Numbered from the stretch's first letter, positions 18,778 to 28,171 are shown. The stretch: DNA of 64,000 bases from Massilia sp. MS-15 (GCF_020176695.1 NZ_JAIWIA010000005.1:62001-126000); one strand, 5' to 3'. A program made the numbers and translations. Notes: generated from the letters alone by a model not told the origin.

Positions 18778-18860
18778 GAACGGGGAGGCGCTGGACGCGC
18801 GGTACATATCCCGGTATAAAGTTGCAAGTTGTTAATAACATTGCACACCGGAGATCAGCC

Positions 18861-20153
18861 TTGAAACCACCCCATGTCCTGCTGTCGCGTATTGCCCTTT
18901 CCTGCCTGGCTGTGCTGGGCTGTTCCATGGTGAAGGCGGCCGATGTCGCCATCACCGCCGACCGCCTGCTCGACGTGCGCAGCGGACGCATGGTGCAGAA
19001 CCCCGAAATCCTGGTGCGCGACGGCCGCGTGCTCAGCGTCCGCCAGGCCGGCACCGCCCCGGCCCCCGAGGGCGCCACCCGCATCGCCCTGCCAGGCATG
19101 ACCCTGGTGCCGGGCCTGATCGACATGCACGTCCATCTCGATTCCGACCCGACCTATGGCGGCTACAGCAACCTCGAGTACAACGACCGCTTCTGGTCGG
19201 CGCTCGCCGTCGCCCACGCCGGCAAGACCCTGGATGCAGGCTTCACGACGGTGCGCAATGTCGGCGCGTCGGACTGGAACGACGTCGGGCTGGGCCAGGC
19301 GATCGCGGCCGGCAAGGTGCGCGGCCCGCGCATCATCCCGGGGGCCTGGTCCTTCGGACCGACCGGGAGCCACTGCGACAGCACGTATTTCCCGCCCTCG
19401 ATGGAAGAAAAGAATCCGTATACGGCCGATGGTCCGGACGAGGTGCGCAAGTCGGTGCGTGCGCTGCGCAAGTACGGCGCGCAGGTAATCAAGGTGTGCG
19501 CCACCGGCGGCGTGTTCTCGCGCAACACAGAACCGGGGCAACAGCAGATGAACTATGCGGAGCTGCGCGCCGCGGTGGAGGAAGCAAATCAGTGGGGCCT
19601 GCGGGTGGCGGCCCATGCGCATGGCGCGGCCGGCATCAAGGACGCGATCCGCGCCGGCGTCACCACCATCGAGCACGCCAGCCTGATCGACGACGAAGGC
19701 ATCGCCCTGGCCAAGAAGCACGGCGCCTGGCTATCGATGGACATCTACAACGGCGACTATACGGCGGCGGAGGGCAAGAAGAACGGCGTGCTCGAAGACA
19801 ACCTGCGCAAGGACCGCGAGGTGACGGAAATCCAGCGCCAGAATTTCAGGAAGGCGCACGCGGCCGGGGTGAAGATGGTGTTCGGCACCGACGCCGGCGT
19901 GCATCCGCATGGCGGCAACGGCAAGCAGTTCGCGATCATGGTGAAGTATGGCATGAGCCCGCTCCAGGCGATCCAGGCCGCCACCGTGAATGCGGCCGAA
20001 GCCTTGGGCAGCAAGGATGTTGGCATCGTCGAAGCCGGCCGCTACGCGGACATGGTGGCGGTGCGGGGCGATCCGCTGGCGAACGTGCAGCTGCTGGAGG
20101 CGCCGGCGGTGGTGATCCAGGGCGGGACGGTCGTGAAGGGCAGTGCTCCCTGA
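18861..20153 (+). CDS. Exported metal-dependent amidohydrolase
   Basis: 430 residues. The TTG at 18861 is chosen because GGAG lies 8 bases upstream and translation then starts just before a signal peptide (cleavage near MVKAAD). Motifs of the amidohydrolase superfamily are in order: metal-binding HVH (near residue 90), a lysine in QVIKVCATGGV that may be the carbamylated ligand, HAHG, TTIEHAS, and the aspartate of FGTDAGVHPHGG. The pattern is like the imidazolonepropionase/Xaa-Pro dipeptidase group. Its substrate cannot be read from the sequence; the protein is likely periplasmic or secreted. A secretion link to the T2SS is possible but unproven. Confidence 0.82.
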   Translation: MKPPHVLLSRIALSCLAVLGCSMVKAADVAITADRLLDVRSGRMVQNPEILVRDGRVLSVRQAGTAPAPEGATRIALPGMTLVPGLIDMHVHLDSDPTYGGYSNLEYNDRFWSALAVAHAGKTLDAGFTTVRNVGASDWNDVGLGQAIAAGKVRGPRIIPGAWSFGPTGSHCDSTYFPPSMEEKNPYTADGPDEVRKSVRALRKYGAQVIKVCATGGVFSRNTEPGQQQMNYAELRAAVEEANQWGLRVAAHAHGAAGIKDAIRAGVTTIEHASLIDDEGIALAKKHGAWLSMDIYNGDYTAAEGKKNGVLEDNLRKDREVTEIQRQNFRKAHAAGVKMVFGTDAGVHPHGGNGKQFAIMVKYGMSPLQAIQAATVNAAEALGSKDVGIVEAGRYADMVAVRGDPLANVQLLEAPAVVIQGGTVVKGSAP

Positions 20154-20251
20154 GCCACGACCCTTGACGGCATAGTTGCCTAAAATCAATACCTCACTGG
20201 ACTCCTTCGCTAAGCTGGGCTGACGACGGATACCAGTGAGGAGGCGCCAGC

Positions 20252-22363
20252 ATGCCGCGCGGATGGACGAAACCCAGTCACTGGGCGCTTGCCCTGTTCC
20301 TTGTTCTGGTACTCGCTGCGATCGGATGGCTGGCCCATGCGGCCCACGCGGCCCATCAGGCACGTGAGCCAGCCGCGCAGGCGCTGCTGCCGCCAGCCCC
20401 GCTCCTCGAAGGAGGACTCGACAATCCGGCATTCCTTGCCTGGCTGGGACCACTGCCTCGCGGGCTGACGCAGGCGTCCCTGGATGCACGGCTGGAAGCG
20501 GTGGCGAACAAGATCGTCAAGGATATGTCTGATGAGCCGGCGCTTGCGCGCTTCCGGTGCAAGACGCCGGCCGAGATCGGCAACGTGGCCTTGATGAATG
20601 CGGTAGAGGCGTATATCGATGGACTGCCGGAAAGCCGCGATGACGACAAGCTGCTGCATGGCCTCAACGAAGCCGCGCGCAATGGCAACTGGGTCGCGCG
20701 CGCGCAACTGTTTCTCCTGCTGAGCGAGCGCCGCGATGCGGACCTGGCGACCCAATACCGCAGCGTCCAGCTGATGGAGTGGATGTATGAACGCCGGCTC
20801 GGTTCACTCTATGCCTACATGGGCGACGCCATCGCCGCGTCCGGCTTTTACCAGGGCCATGCGCGCAACGAGGCGACCGGTCCGGAACTGTTCGCCGCCC
20901 TGCATGGCAGCTATCCGGCCCAGTTCAAGGTCGGCGCCCATCTCCGCAACAGCGATGACCCGCAACACGCACGCATCGGCAAGCGCATGCAGGACTGCGC
21001 GCTGGCCTCGCTTCCCGCCTTTGCGCGCGTGTTCACCGGCGAAGCGGAACAGGCGCGTGCGCGCCGGCGCGAGCACGCGCACGAAGCGAGTTTCCAGCCG
21101 CTGCACCGTGCCGTGCGCGACCGTGACCGCGCATTGGTCGAGCGCTTGCTGGCCATGGGCAGCACCGACGTCAATGGCAAGACCGGGCGCGGCCAGACCG
21201 CGCTGGACCTGGCCTTTCTCGGCACCACACCGGATGCGGCGATCATCGGGGCGTTGATCGCGCATGGCGCCGACGTGGCCGGCAATGGAGCGGTCGACAA
21301 GCGCGCCGGCCCGCACGACGATGACGAACTGCTGAACCGGGCGGTGAAAGCGCGTCCGGTCGATCTCGATGTCATCGCAATGCTGGTGCGCGCCGGTGCC
21401 GAGCCGTTCAAGACGACCGAGGTCAACGACTTCATCGGCGCTACCCCGTTTCGCGATGCATTCGATGCCTACGAGTCGGGCGAGAACACGGAAGTGCTCG
21501 ACTTCTTCCTGCGGACCGGCAAGCTCGATCCGCGTTCCGAGCTGGCTGCCGAGTACCTGGAAGATGCGGTCGCCTACCCGAAGGTCATGGCGCGCCTGCT
21601 CGCCTACGGTATCGCGCCGGAGCATGCGGAAGATCTGCTGTCCGAATTTGCGCAGGCAAGCGTGCGTGCCGCGACCCCGGTGCTGCGGCAGCGCTACATC
21701 GACAAGGTGTCGGAACTAGTCCGTACGTATCCGGCGCTGCTGCGCGCGGTCCGTGGTGAAGCCGGCAGCGAAGCCCTCGACCAGGCCGCCTATGTCTGCA
21801 ACTTCGAATACGCCAGCTGGCTGCTGGACACGGGCGCCGTGCCGGACGCGTCCAGGTCGCACGCACCGGGGACACTGCTGTCGACCGTGGTCGACCGCTG
21901 CGACAAGGAGCATGCGCGCGACCCCGACCTGGACGCGCTTGCCGACCGCGACCGCTGGCGCCAGGTCTTTCTTGAAAAGCTGAAGGCGAAGCGCTATGAC
22001 TTCAATGCCAGGGTCGGCCGCTGTCCGGCATGGTCGTCGAACGGCAGCCTGTGCGAGGCGCCCGAGGACGACGCGCTGCTCGCGCTCCTGCTCAAGCTCG
22101 GCGCCGACCCTTATCTGCTGTATCCGGACCAGGATGACAGTGCGCTGGCCTCGGTGATCCAGCGCTGCAGGCGCGGCATGGTCGACCTGATGCTGGCCAG
22201 GCCCCCTGCCAGGCTCGATGCGCAGGTGCGGCAAGGGCTCGCACTGGCCCTCGAAGAGACCACCCGCGAGCCCTGGTCCGGCCTGCACTGTCCGCCTGAC
22301 TTCATGAGCAACACGGCCAGGAAACTCGTTTCCTATGGCGCCCAGCCCGGCGCCAGGCCGTGA
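20252..22363 (+). CDS. Membrane-anchored ankyrin-repeat-like protein, function unknown
   Basis: 703 residues with a strong GAGGAGG ribosome-binding site. There is an N-terminal transmembrane helix (about 10-30), then a mostly helical body. Ankyrin-like units are visible near residues 288-346 (RALVERLLAMG, GQTALDLAF, ALIAHGADV) and 358-428 (DVIAMLVRAGAEPF, GATPFRDAFDAY). Weaker units are seen later (ALLLKLGADPYLLYP). The first 280 residues do not look like ankyrin. A scattered cysteine set, some in LCEAPEDD and LHCPPDF contexts, would fit a periplasmic location. No catalytic motif was recognised, and it is bounded by unrelated genes. Confidence 0.7.
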   Translation: MPRGWTKPSHWALALFLVLVLAAIGWLAHAAHAAHQAREPAAQALLPPAPLLEGGLDNPAFLAWLGPLPRGLTQASLDARLEAVANKIVKDMSDEPALARFRCKTPAEIGNVALMNAVEAYIDGLPESRDDDKLLHGLNEAARNGNWVARAQLFLLLSERRDADLATQYRSVQLMEWMYERRLGSLYAYMGDAIAASGFYQGHARNEATGPELFAALHGSYPAQFKVGAHLRNSDDPQHARIGKRMQDCALASLPAFARVFTGEAEQARARRREHAHEASFQPLHRAVRDRDRALVERLLAMGSTDVNGKTGRGQTALDLAFLGTTPDAAIIGALIAHGADVAGNGAVDKRAGPHDDDELLNRAVKARPVDLDVIAMLVRAGAEPFKTTEVNDFIGATPFRDAFDAYESGENTEVLDFFLRTGKLDPRSELAAEYLEDAVAYPKVMARLLAYGIAPEHAEDLLSEFAQASVRAATPVLRQRYIDKVSELVRTYPALLRAVRGEAGSEALDQAAYVCNFEYASWLLDTGAVPDASRSHAPGTLLSTVVDRCDKEHARDPDLDALADRDRWRQVFLEKLKAKRYDFNARVGRCPAWSSNGSLCEAPEDDALLALLLKLGADPYLLYPDQDDSALASVIQRCRRGMVDLMLARPPARLDAQVRQGLALALEETTREPWSGLHCPPDFMSNTARKLVSYGAQPGARP

Positions 22364-22472
22364 ACGCCGTGGTGGCCACGAACTGGAACCGGGTGCAAGA
22401 TAAGGCTCGACAAGCAGCCTGCGTCCGCCTGCCATGCCCGGCCGTGCCCTGCCGTGCGAGAAAGGGCGCCTG

Positions 22473-23255
22473 TCAATCGCGCGCCGTACGCCACACCTGC
22501 GCCTTGGCCGGCGTTTCATCGCGCGGGCAGCTGGTCAGCCTGATCTTGCCGTGCATTTCGATCATCTCGACATTGGTGACGGGCGAGCGTTCCGTGACGC
22601 AGTAAGTGCCGCGGCCGGTCACCACGCGCGTGCGCCGCGCGCCGTCGCCCGTGTTGTTCACCAGCTCCTCGACCTTGGGCGCTTCCCACAGGCGCGTCGG
22701 GGCCAGTGCGCGCGCCTGCTCCATGCCCTCGCGCATGCGCAGCGTCGGACTGTCGGGTGGCGCGATGATGAGGGGCTTGCTTTCCTTGCGCAGCGCGCGG
22801 TCGATGGCGCCGGCACTGCGCACGGCGGTTTCCAGGATCGCGCGGGCATTCTGGGCAGGAGCAGCGGGGGGCGCCGGCGCTGTCGGCGCTTCCGGTACCA
22901 GTCCGGGATCGGACGGCCCTGCTGGCGAGCCAGCAGGCGCGACCGGCAGGGCGTCCGTACGGGCAGCGCGCGCCGGCCCTGGCTGCGCAGGGCGCTTCAA
23001 TGGGGGCTGCGAACCCGGAAGCTTCTCCGGTGCAGGCACAGGTAGCGCATCCTCGCGCGGCGCCCGGGCCGGCAGTTGAAGCCACTGCATGCCGTCTTCC
23101 CTTCCTTCCGCATCCGTCTTCACGGGCATGCGTGTCTGCTGCCAGCCGATGAACAGGACCGCGTGGACGAGCAAGGCAAGCAAGGCGACACCGAGGCGAC
23201 GAGCGCGAACCGGGCGTGGAGCAGATGGCGGATACGGGTAGGGAGAATAGGGCAT
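22473..23255 (-). CDS. Proline-rich membrane-anchored protein, function unknown
   Basis: 260 residues from the ATG at 23255. The N-terminus is short and basic (RPVRARR), followed by a single helix (about 20-40) and a proline/alanine-rich stretch (about 60-135) like the spacer of TonB-type proteins. A compact C-terminal domain (about 140-260) holds two cysteines, in RGTYCVTERSP and RLTSCPRDE, which may form a disulfide. There is no TonB C-terminal domain signature and no exbBD gene next to it. Most likely an inner-membrane protein with a periplasmic domain. Confidence 0.65.
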   Translation of the reverse strand: MPYSPYPYPPSAPRPVRARRLGVALLALLVHAVLFIGWQQTRMPVKTDAEGREDGMQWLQLPARAPREDALPVPAPEKLPGSQPPLKRPAQPGPARAARTDALPVAPAGSPAGPSDPGLVPEAPTAPAPPAAPAQNARAILETAVRSAGAIDRALRKESKPLIIAPPDSPTLRMREGMEQARALAPTRLWEAPKVEELVNNTGDGARRTRVVTGRGTYCVTERSPVTNVEMIEMHGKIRLTSCPRDETPAKAQVWRTARD

Positions 23256-23316
23256 TCGGCACAGTATAACGACGGAAAGTAGCCGCTGGCCGAGCCTCCA
23301 GCGCCTGGCAGCGATT

Positions 23317-23582
23317 AAAACGGCAACTACGAGGCTGCAGGTAGCGGCGGCGCCGTCAAGATGGTCCTTCCAGGCGACCACGTGGCCGTGTCGAACCCGG
23401 CCAATCTGACCAGGAACACGTTCAACGGCACCGCCACGGCCAGTTCGGACATCGACTGGACCGGTTTCCTGAACGCTGAATACAGCAACCTGCTGCACGC
23501 CGCACAGTCGTTCAGCCTCGATGCCGACCAGAACGAGCTGACCCTGGATTTCGGCACGCTCTACATCGGCGGAGTCTCCACC
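23317..23582 (+). pseudogene. Remnant of a coding sequence, both ends lost
   Basis: An open stretch on the plus strand from just after an in-frame TAA (23314-23316) encodes a low-complexity but protein-like segment, with VLPGDHVAVSNPANLT, TASSDIDWTGFLNAEYSNLL, and FSLDADQNELTLDFGTLYIGG. The composition is that of a beta-rich extracellular protein. The reading frame has no good start codon context and runs straight into the end of the convergent XRE regulator gene. I read it as the fragment of a larger, lost gene. This also describes the 327-base gap between 23256 and 23582, which otherwise holds nothing recognised. Confidence 0.45.
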
Positions 23583-24317
23583 TCATCCGCGGCGCAAGGC
23601 CGTGAACGCCGCGAACTCCCACGACCGGAAACCCAGCAGCAGGGTATAGCCCTCGCGCTCCTGCGCCGGCAGGCGCCGGTCGTTGCGGTGCAGGCGCGCC
23701 AGCTCGCCCGCCAGCTGCGCGATCTTCTGGCCCAGTTCCTGGGCACTGGCGCCGGACAGCCGCGCCGGCAGGCACATCAGGGCCTCGCCCGGCCGGTCGA
23801 AGCCGCCCGCAAAATAATCCTGTACCACGTGTTCGCGGAAGAAACGCTGCACCGGGCCATCCGGCAGCCAGCGGAAGGCGTTCGATACCCGCAGGCTGTA
23901 GCGGTTCAAAGGTTTCAGCTTGATCAGTCCTAGCCGGTCGAGTTCGGCGAGCAGGGTAATGCAATCCGGTTCGCTCAGGCGATAGGTTTCGATCACCTGT
24001 TCCACCGACCAGTGCCCCAGGCAGCAGATCGCCATCAAGAGCAGGCGCGGGTTGGCAACCAGCGAGGTTTCCTGCGGCAGCGTGAGGGTGTCGGCCTGCG
24101 GGCGCGCGTCCGCGGCGCGGCGCAGCACGTCTTCCAGCGCGATGCCGGTCACCTGGCAGATCTGGGCCAGGCGCGAGAGCGTCATGTCCTTCTGGCCGAA
24201 CATGCGCTTCACGCTCGACTCGCTCACGCCGATACGCTCGGCCAGGCCCTTGTAGGTAATGCCGGTGGCGCGCAGTTCGGCGCGCAGGACGTCGAGGACC
24301 TGTTCGGGAGAGCTCAT
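23583..24317 (-). CDS. XRE-family transcriptional regulator
   Basis: 244 residues from the ATG at 24317 (MSSPEQVLDVLR). The N-terminal helix-turn-helix is at about residues 15-60, with ITYKGLAERIGVSESSVKRMF as the recognition helices. The rest contains a second winged-helix-like region near HWSVEQVIETYRLSEPDCITLLAELDRLGLI and a helical tail ending in SWEFAAFTALRRG. No ligand-binding family was recognised. It stands alone on the minus strand; the target is unknown. Confidence 0.8.
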   Translation of the reverse strand: MSSPEQVLDVLRAELRATGITYKGLAERIGVSESSVKRMFGQKDMTLSRLAQICQVTGIALEDVLRRAADARPQADTLTLPQETSLVANPRLLLMAICCLGHWSVEQVIETYRLSEPDCITLLAELDRLGLIKLKPLNRYSLRVSNAFRWLPDGPVQRFFREHVVQDYFAGGFDRPGEALMCLPARLSGASAQELGQKIAQLAGELARLHRNDRRLPAQEREGYTLLLGFRSWEFAAFTALRRG

Positions 24318-24496
24318 GGTGTTCCTGTATTGGATGGCGACGGCTGAATGTACCTGCGAATGCGGTGCCGGGCAATATGCCGGCGCGCCGCGCCATGCTG
24401 CTGCGCCCACGAGCGCAGCAGTCCCGTTCACCGTGCGGGCGTAAAAAAGGCGGGCACGCTTGCGCGGCCCGCCAAGGGGAAATCGTGCCGGACGGC

Positions 24497-24700
24497 TTAT
24501 TCGTCCTCGTCCGCGACCAGTTTTGCTTTCTTCAGCAGGCGCTTGGCCTCCTGCCGTTCGCTGGAGAGCGGCTTGGCATGCGGCCCGGCCGACCTGGCCT
24601 TGGCCAGGGCCGCAATCGGGTTGCGCGGCTTGCCGAACGCCTGGGATGGTTCCACCCGCAGCCGCATCTTTTGCCGGGTTGCCAGAGCCTTGTTTGCCAT
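24497..24700 (-). CDS. Small basic protein, function unknown
   Basis: 67 residues starting MANKALATRQK from the ATG at 24700, with GAGAGGA immediately upstream as a strong ribosome-binding site. It is rich in lysine, arginine and alanine (KRLLKKAKLVADEDE at the end). No domain or signal peptide was seen. It begins 19 bases after the hslU stop on the same strand and may be co-transcribed with hslVU. It could be a real small protein of the heat-shock operon. Confidence 0.6.
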   Translation of the reverse strand: MANKALATRQKMRLRVEPSQAFGKPRNPIAALAKARSAGPHAKPLSSERQEAKRLLKKAKLVADEDE

Positions 24701-24719
24701 TTCCTCTCTCCCGCGTTGC

Positions 24720-26081
24720 TTACAGGACGTAGCGCGACATGTCCTCGTTGACCGCCAGCGCATCCAGGCGCGCATTGACGTAGGCGGCGTCGATGGTGAC
24801 CAACTGCTCCTTCTCCAGGCCGGCCGAGAACGAGACTTCCTCGAGCAGCTTTTCCATCACCGTGTACAGGCGGCGCGCGCCGATGTTCTCGGTACGTTCG
24901 TTGACGGAGAAGGCGATTTCCGCCAGGCGGTGGATGCCTTCGCTCGTGAAATCGACCTTCACGCCCTCGGTTGCGAGCAGCGCTTCGTATTGCTTGGTGA
25001 GACTCGCGTCGGTCGAGGTCAGGATGCTCTTGAAGTCGTCGATCGACAGCGATTCTAGTTCCACGCGGATCGGGAAGCGGCCCTGCAATTCAGGAATGAG
25101 GTCCGACGGCTTGGACAGGTGGAAGGCACCCGAGGCGATGAACAGGATGTGATCCGTCTTGATCATGCCGTACTTGGTGTTCACCGTCGTGCCCTCGACC
25201 AGCGGCAGCAGGTCGCGCTGCACGCCGGCGCGCGAGACGTCGGCGCCGCCGTGTTCGGAACGGGTCGCGATCTTGTCGATCTCGTCCAGGAACACGATGC
25301 CGTTCTGCTCGACGTTGGCGATCGCTTTCTGCTTCAGCTCGTCCTCGTTGACGAGCTTGGCGGCTTCCTCGTCGACCAGCAGCTTCATCGCGTCCTTGAT
25401 CTTCATCTTGCGCGGCTTCTTGCGCGCGTTGCCGACGCCGGCGAACATCGACTTGATCTGCTCGGTCATCTCTTCCATGCCGGGCGGGGCCATGATCTCC
25501 ATCTGCGGCGCGGCGTCGGCCACGTCGATCTCGATCTCGCGCTCGTCGAGCGAGCCTTCGCGCAGGCGCTTGCGGAAGGTCTGGCGGGTGGCATCGCCGT
25601 CCTTGCCGTCGCCGCCCGCGTTGCTAGCGACGTTGAAGCCGAAGTCGCGCGCCGGCGGTACCAGGATGTCGATGACGCGGTCTTCGGCCGCATCCTCGGC
25701 GCGCTGGCGCACCTTCTTCTGCTCGCTCAGGCGGGTCTGCTTGACGCCGATGTCGATCAGGTCGCGGATGATGGTGTCGACGTCGCGGCCGACATAGCCG
25801 ACCTCGGTGAACTTGGTCGCTTCGATCTTGATGAAGGGCGCGTCGGCCAGCCTGGCCAGGCGGCGCGCGATCTCGGTCTTGCCGACGCCGGTCGGGCCGA
25901 TCATCAGGATGTTCTTCGGGGTGATCTCGTGGCGCAGCGGCTCCGCTACCATCTGGCGGCGCCAGCGGTTGCGCAGCGCGATCGCGACCGCGCGCTTGGC
26001 CTTGCCCTGGCCGACCACGTGCTTGTCCAGTTCCGAGACGATCTCGGGCGGGGTCATGTTCATGATGGGGGACTGGTTCAT
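24720..26081 (-). CDS. hslU: ATP-dependent protease ATPase subunit HslU
   Basis: 453 residues of the AAA+ unfoldase of the HslUV (ClpYQ) protease. [17 protein letters not shown] is near the start, Walker [16 protein letters not shown] near residue 60, and Walker [13 protein letters not shown]. The long I-domain lies between them, and the C-terminal sensor-2 and GYVG pore-loop motifs ([10 protein letters not shown]) are present. The chosen ATG overlaps the hslV stop by two bases; an internal ATG seven codons later is a possible alternative start. Confidence 0.97.
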   Translation of the reverse strand: MNQSPIMNMTPPEIVSELDKHVVGQGKAKRAVAIALRNRWRRQMVAEPLRHEITPKNILMIGPTGVGKTEIARRLARLADAPFIKIEATKFTEVGYVGRDVDTIIRDLIDIGVKQTRLSEQKKVRQRAEDAAEDRVIDILVPPARDFGFNVASNAGGDGKDGDATRQTFRKRLREGSLDEREIEIDVADAAPQMEIMAPPGMEEMTEQIKSMFAGVGNARKKPRKMKIKDAMKLLVDEEAAKLVNEDELKQKAIANVEQNGIVFLDEIDKIATRSEHGGADVSRAGVQRDLLPLVEGTTVNTKYGMIKTDHILFIASGAFHLSKPSDLIPELQGRFPIRVELESLSIDDFKSILTSTDASLTKQYEALLATEGVKVDFTSEGIHRLAEIAFSVNERTENIGARRLYTVMEKLLEEVSFSAGLEKEQLVTIDAAYVNARLDALAVNEDMSRYVL

Positions 26082-26614
26082 TCCAGGGTCTCGATGATGT
26101 GGTTCAGGTTGGTGTAGATGCACAGCTCGCCGGCGATGGTCAGCGCCTTCTTGACCACTTCGGCTGGTGGCATGTCGGTGTTCTCGTACAGGGCCTTGGC
26201 TGCCGACTGGGCGTACACGCCGCCCGAACCGATCGCGCCGATGCCGTCGGTCGGCTCGAGCACGTCGCCGTTGCCGGTGATGATCAGGGTCGATTCGCGG
26301 TCGGCGACCAGCAGCATCGCTTCCAGCTTGCGCAGCATGCGGTCGGTACGCCAGTCCTTGGCCAGTTCGACCGAGGCGCGCATCAGGTTGCCCTGGTGTT
26401 TTTCCAGCTTGGCTTCGAAGCGGTCGAGCAGGGTGAAGGCGTCGGCGGTAGCGCCGGCAAAGCCGCACAGGACCTTGCCCTGGTAGAGGGTGCGCACCTT
26501 GCGCGCCGAGCCCTTCATGACGACGTTGCCCAGCGTGACCTGGCCATCGCCGCCCAGCGCAACCTGGTTGCCGCGCCGCACACTGACGATGGTGGTGCCG
26601 TGAAATTGTTCCAT
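26078..26614 (-). CDS. hslV: ATP-dependent protease peptidase subunit HslV
   Basis: 178 residues. The catalytic N-terminal threonine appears after a six-residue propeptide (MEQFHG then TTIVSVRR), a form common in betaproteobacteria, whereas E. coli has only a methionine. The [18 protein letters not shown] and [14 protein letters not shown] segments match the family. It forms the double-hexameric threonine protease with HslU, whose gene overlaps its stop. It is driven by a heat-shock-like promoter just upstream. Confidence 0.97.
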   Translation of the reverse strand: MEQFHGTTIVSVRRGNQVALGGDGQVTLGNVVMKGSARKVRTLYQGKVLCGFAGATADAFTLLDRFEAKLEKHQGNLMRASVELAKDWRTDRMLRKLEAMLLVADRESTLIITGNGDVLEPTDGIGAIGSGGVYAQSAAKALYENTDMPPAEVVKKALTIAGELCIYTNLNHIIETLE

Positions 26615-26644
26615 TTTATGCCTCGTGGTTGTCTAGCACCCCGC

Positions 26645-26672
26645 AGATGGGGTGGGGGCATAAAATTGCAAG
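26645..26672 (-). promoter_or_regulatory. Sigma-32 (heat-shock) promoter of hslVU
   Basis: On the minus strand CTTGCA (26672-26667) is followed after 14 bases by CCCCATCT (26652-26645). The known sigma-32 consensus is CTTGAA, 13-15 bases, CCCCATNT. Only one base of the -35 differs. The start point would fall about 10 bases further, leaving a leader of about 20 bases before the hslV ATG. Confidence 0.8.
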
Positions 26673-26724
26673 ACAAACGCGGCTAAAAACTGTCGAGCAG
26701 GCAAAACCGCCCGCGTGACTGGTC

Positions 26725-28017
26725 TCAGTAGCGGTGCGGATACAGACGGATCGTATCGCCACCCTGTCCATAGCCGAGCAGGCGCAGCAGGGCCGCCACC
26801 AGGTGGTTCAGCTCGCGCAGCTCGACGCGCCGTTCCTGGCCAGTATGGACGCGCAGCCGGGCCTGCAGCGCGGTGGCGAAGCCGTAGTCCATGCGCGCCA
26901 GGCGCGCGCAGTCCAGCACCAGCACCGTGCGTCCGTCGGCGTAGGCGTCGATGGCGTCCAGCAGGGCGCCACCGTCGCCCAGCGCCAGCGCGGGCAGCAG
27001 GAAGCGGTCGCCCGCCCGCGGCGCCGGGGGCGCGGTCGAGACCCGTTTGGGCGCCTCGAACGAAGGCGGCGACACCTCGAAGGTGACGCAGTAATCCATC
27101 GCCGACTCTTCGAAATCCTTCTCGCGGTTCGACAGCAGCAGCAGTTCCAGCAGCAGCAGCCAGGGCGCCTGGCCGCCCGCGCGCTCGCCGACGGCGAGCA
27201 TGGGACGCAAGGTCGCCATCAGGGTGTCGGCGCCGGCCAGCACCAGTTCGCGGCCGTCCTCCCGCAGCGCCTGCAGGGCCGCCAGCAGGCGCGCGCAGCC
27301 GTCGGCATCGGCGCTGCGCACCGCGCCCAGGTCGATGCGCACCAGCGGGGAGCTGGCCGCCAGCAGGCGCGCCAGGCCGGGGGCGATGCCGGCGTCCAGC
27401 ACCGGGCCGAAGCGCTCGGCGGCGGCCACGCCGGCCAGCGGGGGCGCGTCCTGGTCCGGCACCAGTGGCTGCCAGGCCGGCGGCGAGGTCTCGAAATGGC
27501 TGGCGTAATCGATCGCGATGCTCTCGAATTCAGCTTCCTGTCCGGTGGCCTGGTACAGGTCGAACAGCATCCACCATGGCAGGCGCTCGCTGTGGCCGAA
27601 GCCGGCCAGGCTGTCGCGCAGCAGGCGCTCGGCGGCGGCGGCCTGGCCGTTGGCGTACAGGATGGCGCTTTCCTCGACGGCCGGCGCGGTGGCCGGTTGG
27701 GCCGCGGCGTCGGGCAGCTCGTCCATGCCGGTTTCCGGCGCCGCCAGCGGCGCGCTGGCCGCAGCGGCGGCGGGATGACGCGCGCCGCTGCCCCAGGCCG
27801 GCTCGTCGTCGAAGATCACCGAGGCCATCTCCAGCTCGATCTCATCGATCTTGGCCGCGGTGGCGCGCGCGATGGCACGCTGGCGTTCGCGTTCTTCCTG
27901 CGCCTGGGCGCCGCCAAGGCGCGAGGGGGTGCCCGCGCGCAGGCGCGTGTCGATGCCGTCCCGGAGCTCTCCGGCCGGCGCGTCGCTCTTTTTCTTCAGG
28001 AAGGAAAACAGCCCCAT
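26725..28017 (-). CDS. Internally duplicated STAS-like protein
   Basis: 430 residues starting MGLFSFLKKK. A basic N-terminus and an alanine-rich low-complexity region (about 90-125) precede two copies of the same unit. Each unit has a helical segment with a DY-x-FE-x-SPP core (FESIAIDYASHFETSPP near 165-182, and DFEESAMDYCVTFEVSPP near 303-318). Each is followed by a beta/alpha stretch ending in an STAS-like LVRIDLGAVRSADADG or TVLVLDCARLARMDYG. The fold assignment is inference from this pattern. Proteins of this type occur near hslVU in Burkholderiales; the function is unknown. It lies 110 bases upstream of hslV on the same strand. Confidence 0.68.
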   Translation of the reverse strand: MGLFSFLKKKSDAPAGELRDGIDTRLRAGTPSRLGGAQAQEERERQRAIARATAAKIDEIELEMASVIFDDEPAWGSGARHPAAAAASAPLAAPETGMDELPDAAAQPATAPAVEESAILYANGQAAAAERLLRDSLAGFGHSERLPWWMLFDLYQATGQEAEFESIAIDYASHFETSPPAWQPLVPDQDAPPLAGVAAAERFGPVLDAGIAPGLARLLAASSPLVRIDLGAVRSADADGCARLLAALQALREDGRELVLAGADTLMATLRPMLAVGERAGGQAPWLLLLELLLLSNREKDFEESAMDYCVTFEVSPPSFEAPKRVSTAPPAPRAGDRFLLPALALGDGGALLDAIDAYADGRTVLVLDCARLARMDYGFATALQARLRVHTGQERRVELRELNHLVAALLRLLGYGQGGDTIRLYPHRY

Positions 28018-28171
28018 GACCCCAATGGATGAATGGACAAGTCCGTCGTACGGGCATGACGGTAACACGGCTGTGCGCAGCCGGCGCTGCGCGCACACGC
28101 CCACGGCGCCAGTCGTGTCACGCTAGTATCCCATAGGAAATAGAAAGATATGCACACTTGAAAACCGTGCG

